Shown here piece after piece: positions 58,111 through 64,000 of a DNA stretch of 64,000 nucleotides (positions are counted from its first letter, which is position 1; every line of letters starts with the position of its first letter). The notes beneath the pieces are model-generated. The model worked only from the letters and a program-made list of their open reading frames with translations, did no database searches and had not been told where the DNA came from. The stretch is taken from positions 923,476 through 987,475 of the forward strand of contig JAWZYV010019914.1 of the NCBI GenBank assembly GCA_038373885.1, in the 5' to 3' direction. The position numbers and the translations under genes are program-made. The DNA comes from Cheiracanthium punctorium (lineage: Eukaryota > Arthropoda > Arachnida > Araneae > Cheiracanthiidae).

Positions 58111-59859
58111 CAACTATTATGAAATTTATAGTACAGTATTCTACGTATCCGTTTTGAATGGAAAACAATTCCTATGTTTCTCAACTGATTATCACTATCC
58201 GAACTTATTTCTACACAAAAAAAAGGTAATAGCATAAACGATAACTTGCTCATGAGCAAAATTACTTTAGGAAAAAAGCAGAATATACAAATGTGTTCGT
58301 TAATAAATAAAATAGTATTCACCGTTACATACCTAACATATGATAATGGATTATAACAAAAAATAAATAAAATTTTCAAAAAATTACGTTACATAATTAA
58401 AGATTGAATAAATTTATTGAAACACCATTGTCAAAAATAGGATTTTTTCTTTTTTTGCATTAAAATAAAGTTATTTCACTGTTTTAATGTGCTTAAAAAA
58501 GTTTGTCGTTTATTAATTTGTTCATCACATAAACTTTTGAATGCTTTTAATATGCTACATGATTTAGAGTATTACAGTATTACAGATTTGAAGCATTAGA
58601 AAGAAAAATTAAAATACTTGTATAATCTATGACTTGTATTGCTTTTTGCACTTTTGTTGTTCCAGAGAGACTAACTTCGATAATTGGGTGTTTAGCCAAG
58701 GATGATGTAAAATTAAACGACTTTTAAACGTATCTAATTTAGACTCAAATTTTTAAATGAAAATTGTATTTTTCCTCTTAGAGTAATTATATTTAAGTGG
58801 ATTGGAATAGTCAGTAAAGAATTTAACACTTGTATGTGAGCATAATAAATTAAATCTAACATTAAGTAAATTACAATTACTATCATTTTTAAATACGATA
58901 TTTTTTCATTTTCAATTCAAAAGACCAAAGAAAATAAAAAACGAAAAACTAATTGTTTATTAAATGAATTAAAAATACCGACGAAATTTAATAACATAAT
59001 CTTTACTCCCTTAGAAATGATTAAAAAATAATTCACAGAACACGGCTTTAAATTTAAGAAATTATCGAGACATAATTTTTATAAATGAGGCTCATCATAC
59101 TACATTAGTTTTCAATTAATTTCGAAGTGTTTTACTCGATTAACTCAACTCGCTGCATTGTTTAAAAGTTCCGCAATGAATAATATTTACTGCACTGATC
59201 TTTGACATTAAAATCCACTCAGGGCATTTTTCTAGAACAAATGACTCGAGGAATAATTTTTAAATGCATTACTTGATCAGTAACTAATTAGAGTGTCTGA
59301 AATGCTGCATTGTTGTCGAAGATGAAATGCCGAGACGGAAATTCATTATTCAGTAAAATATTTTTAAGAATATGCCTTTATCTTAAAAGTGTATAAAAAA
59401 AGGAGCAGAAGACAAAAGCTTTTTTTCAGTTGTGTAAATTGCCCTCGTTTGAAGTCTCTAAATAAACAAATCATTGCAAAAACAAGAATACGTTATTTTT
59501 TTGTGAGGTAGCAAGTTCACTATTATTGAGACCTATAATTTACAAAAAGCCGATATAACTCTGCTATCCGTTTTCTAAGGAACTGAAAGATAAATAAATA
59601 CATAAATAAGGAAATAATCTTCATTGATTCAAGAACTGAAACTAAGTGCATATGTAAAAGAGGCAGAGTATTATGTTTATCACACAAAATTGCACAGCTT
59701 TCACCTCACGAGAAATCGAGATAGTAAAAGATAAAGTTTTGCTTTAAAAATTTTCAGAGTCCCAAAATAATGTTCTTTTCTGATACAAAAGTGAGAGACA
59801 TCAGTTTTTTTTTTTTTTTTGTATGGAATATTCTCTCCTCTTAGCACCAACACTAATAC

Positions 59860-60232
59860 ACACTTTAAATGAAAGAGTAAGCAGACCATACCTTCGACAT
59901 TTTTACTTTCTCTGATCCTTGAGCTGTTTTTGTATGGGTGCGTATTGAGGTTACCAAACAGAAAATCTGGACCTAACGCACCTCTGTAAAACACGAACAC
60001 AATCCAAAATAATCTCGCTGTAATTCCTCTGTGCTGTAACGGTTCCTGCTTTAAAGATATGAAGAGATGCTCTGCCATGGCGGATAATGCTAATCCTCGC
60101 CATCACATCGATGTCATTGATGAACATACTGTGGTACATAGCGTAATCGTATTCCCTTTTCTCTCTCTCTATTGTATGGTTTCCAGAATCGCAGAGATGA
60201 TTGACTTGCTGGAGAACATCACTCAGGAGCAC
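59860..60232 (-). pseudogene. Tc1-like transposase relic
   Basis: On the minus strand two overlapping frames join across a frameshift near 60000. The first carries ISIIRHGRASLHIFKAGTVT, AQRNYSEIILDCVRVL and the second YRGALGPDFLFGNLNTHPY. These match the middle of Tc1-family transposases (the GG..LHVF..GT.TA.RY..EIL block leading to the second catalytic aspartate, here changed to N in the GNLNTHP context). Ends and inverted repeats are not found. It is a decayed fragment. Confidence 0.65.
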
Positions 60233-61029
60233 AGTTGCTGACTCAAACTACTTTGCTCCTTGCACTAATGGAATCTTTCCCGTCGATGGCATACCTCTTT
60301 ATTTGCAGCAATGCTTACAATTAATACCCAAAACTTCAGCCATCAACAATAACACATACTTGGTAGGGTCGTAAATCTTTCATTACGGCCTGAAAAACAG
60401 TTTCAAATGGCTATTTTCCGCATTTGCATCAGATAACGAACGACCGGATTCACTCTTGTCCTCTCCCCACAATATTTCCAAACAAACACAGCTGCCTATT
60501 TTGTACGATTATACTGTCACAATTTCGAGCATTTATTGTAAAAATTGCTACAAAAAATGATTTTGCGGTGATGCTCTAAATGCGGATTTTTTATGTCTCA
60601 AATTTTTATTATGTTTGTTTCTTAACACGTCATCCTGATAATAGTTTGTTATACTAAAAATGTCTGTTTCCGTTAACTGAACCCAAAGTTTGTGCCACGA
60701 CCATTGTATTACGTTACATAAGATAATTCTCGCTGAGTAAGTTAAATCTTAATGACTTCCTCTAAACCAGTTTGTTAAAACAGCTGATTCGAAATCACAA
60801 TCATTGATTAAAATAACAAATACCGTGTCCTGTTTCAAATAAATGAGAAAGGAAATGCCAAAGCTGTTTGCATCACAAAAATTTAAATTACATGAACATC
60901 GGTATGGAAGTTTGATTCATCTCCCAGAGCAGAAATTCATGATGAAACAGTATTATCTTTCCTGGAAAGAGGTATTTTCTTAAACTTTATTATTCTTAAG
61001 GTTATCGGAAAATAAAATGAAGGAAAAGA

Positions 61030-61446
61030 ATGCCCATATTCTGCTTTAATGTAGAAATAAATATCTACAATTCAATGCTCATATATATATTTGCTCTAAA
61101 GACTCCATATGGCTTCAGGTACATTGATTGCAAAACAGCATTCAGGAGAACATTTGGATGGAAACAATGTTTAAGGAATTTCATTTGCTTCAAAGAGAAT
61201 GTTTTCTCTGTGCATGTTGAGTTATTTATTGGGATGGAAACTCAATGTTTTTACTCGCTGCACGTAAAATATTTTTGCAATCATTTCGTAGATCTGAATT
61301 GTTTTATTCCTCATATTTTTCACTCGGATGAATACACGATTCCTGGTTATCACGAACAAGTGATTAGTTTATTCCTGTCGTCAACAAAGAATAACCCTGG
61401 ATATTATAAGAGGCAAGAACAAAACTCAGCCAAGAATGGTTTATAA
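61030..61446 (+). other. 138-codon open frame, unsupported as a gene
   Basis: Unusually long for this AT-rich intron. The translation is rich in F, Y, C, I and H, has no signal peptide or domain I recognise, and no clear promoter. It is AT-rich like its surroundings, so a chance frame is likely. It lies within the last Beat intron on the same strand but has no exon-like splice sites in a matching phase. Confidence 0.15.
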
Positions 61447-64000
61447 TAAATAGATTCCTGTCAAAAATACATTGAAAGGGTGCGCTCGCAGTTGTTTTAT
61501 TTTAAACCTGCATAACAATTACATGCATCATTTCTTATCTTTACTTATGACATTTCGGATATTTGAAAAATGACTGTAAGCGTCATAATGGTGTTGAATT
61601 TGAATGCAGATAAAAATATATAATGCTGATACACAGACGAAAAGGATCATCTGATAGAGAAAAACTGCATAAATTTCATATTGTATCAAAGTCACAGTAT
61701 CTCATTTAAGGGATTGCGGAAAAAGAAACTTCCCAACATCTAGAAATACTCTCATTTTCCGAAACGAAATAGGTTGAAGACCGAACATTATTTAATAGCT
61801 TTAAAATAATAAAAATATTTCTTTCATTTATTAAAATGTTAGTGGGAATATCTAACTCAGTAGTGGTGATCCGTATACTATATTAGTCACCATTGAATCT
61901 ATTAAGCGAATATTATAAAGTATTTGAAAAACAATAAGTTTTAATGCAGTGTAAGCGATATTTTTTACCAATTCACAGATACACATATAGAAGTATTTTT
62001 AAATTACGGCGCCGACATCCTGCTTGAGAATCAGTACCTCATAACAAGCTATCGAACAAATCCAAGTGAAAATCAGGATCTGAAGTAAAGCTACGCTTTT
62101 TACATATCAATCGTTATGCAAAATACTCTAAGAGAGAAATCGATACAGACAAAACTGGAATTTCTTCCCCTCTTCATACACCGACTGTTGTACTATTTTT
62201 AGACAAGTGAATGGAGAAAGGGATTTCGTTATTCGTTAATTAGAATTCGAGAAATGAATTTCGTTAAGCGAATAAGTGGCGAGATACTTACTGTCATGTA
62301 TTGCACTGCGCTATGGCAAAGCTACGCAAGGGCGAAGGATGGAGGGTGCCTTAGCCAATTTGCCATGAATATTTATCGTAATAAGCGTAATCACATTGAC
62401 TAATTCCCTTCTATCAATAGGTGGTCGGTTTTTCACTGGACAATGACCGGTTTGAACGGTTGTTTCCTCGCGTTTCATCGTTCAACGACATTCAGTACTT
62501 GACCAAGAAAGCCAAAATTCCAAATGAAAATGATAATTGGAATGTGAACTTCCGACACTCTGTTGGCCAATACGCATAAAACGATACCTTTGACTTAATC
62601 TAGCCTGCGTGATCGGACCAAATGCCTAAATGTGACCCTAATACAATGAATAATGAAGAAGAAATATTGATCCTTGTGTTGATCAACGCTCTGCCCATTG
62701 GCAAGTGATACTTTGGACACTTTCACGTCCACAGGGGCATTAACTGTATGTGCAATCCACGCACTTTCTACGCGTACGTTCCAACTCTTTTTCATTGGCA
62801 AAAGCTTCGTGGTGGGTGGTATCCTGAGATGAAATTGCTAGTAGGGTTACTACGGTTTGTGGTGCATTAAAAATGTATTACAAAAATTGAGGCATTACTT
62901 TAACCGATATTCTATTAGGGGGGTTCGACTATATTTACGGAGATGATCTATCTTCGAAAGCTGGGTTTGATATGACGATAGTGTTTGATAGAACTAATTC
63001 TTCAGGTAGGCTTCTTCACATTACTGTCATTTCCCAGCAGAAAAGTTCGTTAGACTTCGATAATATTAATTATTTCCGATTCTCCATATGAAACTGCAGG
63101 CTGTCAAAATAGGTTCTATTTTATGCACATTACGAAATATTTACCCATTTTCAATTCTAGGTTAATGTTATCGCATTTCCTATTAAGAGACTATTTGATA
63201 TCTTTAATCGCACATACCCAGCCAGTTAATGTAATCTAAAATGAACGTTTGAATGATCGTTTGCTTCATTAATCCCCGAGGCTGTCTTATCGATTAAAAA
63301 ATCTGCTGATCCTGTTCAGACATTCCTCCGAACGAACTTAATAACTGGGTCTCCAGAGTGGTAGAGAAGAAAATTATCTGTAAAACTTGCTCTAAATGTA
63401 AGATATGAATATCGTTTCTCATTAAATAAATGTCCTTCCTGCCACTTGCAGAGAGCGAAAATGCATTCATTAAAACACACACGAGACATCGTCGCATTAA
63501 ATTTCATTTTCAGTAATTTTCTAATTCATGTAGTATTAAAGCTGTTACATATTAAATAAATATTCATATTGAGATGATTTGTGAAATCTCTGATAAGCGA
63601 AAAAAAACAGATATAGAAAAATTAATTTTTTTTTTCAGATGAGTGTTCTAAATACGTGACAATTCAGGAGATGTGAAATTTTCAAGTGCGTCAAGTACAC
63701 ACGAGAACATGTATAACACAGATACCTGCTGGTAAAAATATTTGTAAAAAAACTGATTGTTGAAACTGTTAGACAGACTAATTCTTATAAAGCGTAAAAT
63801 TATTTTTGCAAGTTTTGTTTAAATCAGGAGTAGAGGATAAATTGAATTGATTCCTCTTGGGATTGCTTTCTGCTAAACAAAACGCGTTTAAACACAGCTT
63901 ATAATCCAGAACATTTGCTTTAGCATTTATTTCACTTAAACATGATTTCGTTAAAAAGTTTATATAAAATAAAAGAAAGAAATTATCGTGCTTTTCAGGC

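Larger units (their letters stand above)
55860..63998 (+). other. downstream intron of the Beat-like gene (at least 8.1 kb)
   Basis: It starts GTAAGTGG after the exon at 55859. No further Beat exon is recognisable before the window ends. The final bases, a pyrimidine-rich tract and cag followed by GC at 63999, would fit a phase-1 acceptor. Contents apart from the listed features: AT-rich sequence with short frames. The minus-strand frame at 62595-62801 lies in a slightly GC-richer patch but has no motif I know. Confidence 0.6.

Noticed and set aside
62595..62801. Minus-strand frame in a GC-richer patch as an exon
   Set aside because: No splice sites of quality flank it, no motif is recognised, and a single short frame gives too little support.

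Overview
The window is AT-rich, gene-poor eukaryotic DNA dominated by transposable elements and very long introns. It is most probably from an arthropod, and a chelicerate such as a spider is my best guess. Three things point there: the only host gene I can support is a beaten-path (Beat) family immunoglobulin-domain gene, a family known from arthropods; introns exceed 20 kb; and the repeats are Tc1/mariner, Helitron, piggyBac-like, hAT and tRNA-derived SINE families, with mariner transposases of a type I recall as common in spider genomes. The species assignment is inference.

Layout. From 1 to about 33 kb there is no convincing host gene, only a repeat mosaic. It holds a tRNA-SINE (4.07 kb); a possible small secreted-peptide exon behind a TATA box (6.5 kb); non-autonomous Helitron A (8.36-9.87 kb); a terminal-inverted-repeat element (9.95-10.46 kb); a decayed mariner (15.29-16.89 kb); Helitron B, a longer relative of A with an expanded 156-bp tandem array (16.97-19.22 kb); three related TTAA-flanked miniature elements (20.2, 27.8 and 31.2 kb); GC-rich unclassified repeats (24.1 and 25.7 kb); a TA-flanked MITE (27.1 kb); a second tRNA-derived SINE (28.2 kb); and a second, mosaic mariner on the minus strand (29.0-30.6 kb).

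From 34.13 kb onward the window is the Beat-like gene on the plus strand. One exon (34134-34348) carries the first half of an Ig domain and a second (55724-55859) the other half, with matching splice phases (phase 1, 0, 1) across a 21.4-kb intron. An 85-88-bp minisatellite runs almost up to the splice acceptor of the first exon. The signal-peptide exon and the rest of the protein lie outside the window or are unrecognised, although the last bases (AG|GC at 63997-64000) could be the edge of the next exon.

The 21.4-kb intron is a second transposon cluster. It contains a hAT MITE with an 8-bp target duplication, a TTAA-bounded element enclosing a broken Gypsy polymerase fragment, a long LTR-like unit with its own TATA/initiator and polyadenylation signal, a hairpin-bounded unit carrying an intact 251-codon ORF that joins a Tc1-type helix-turn-helix to a Helitron-type N-terminal (DUF6570-like) region, and another SINE. 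The last intron (55.9-64 kb) holds an ancient direct repeat pair and a Tc1-like transposase relic. Apart from the Beat exons, the features do not form a pathway. The window records successive transposon insertion, recombination and capture.
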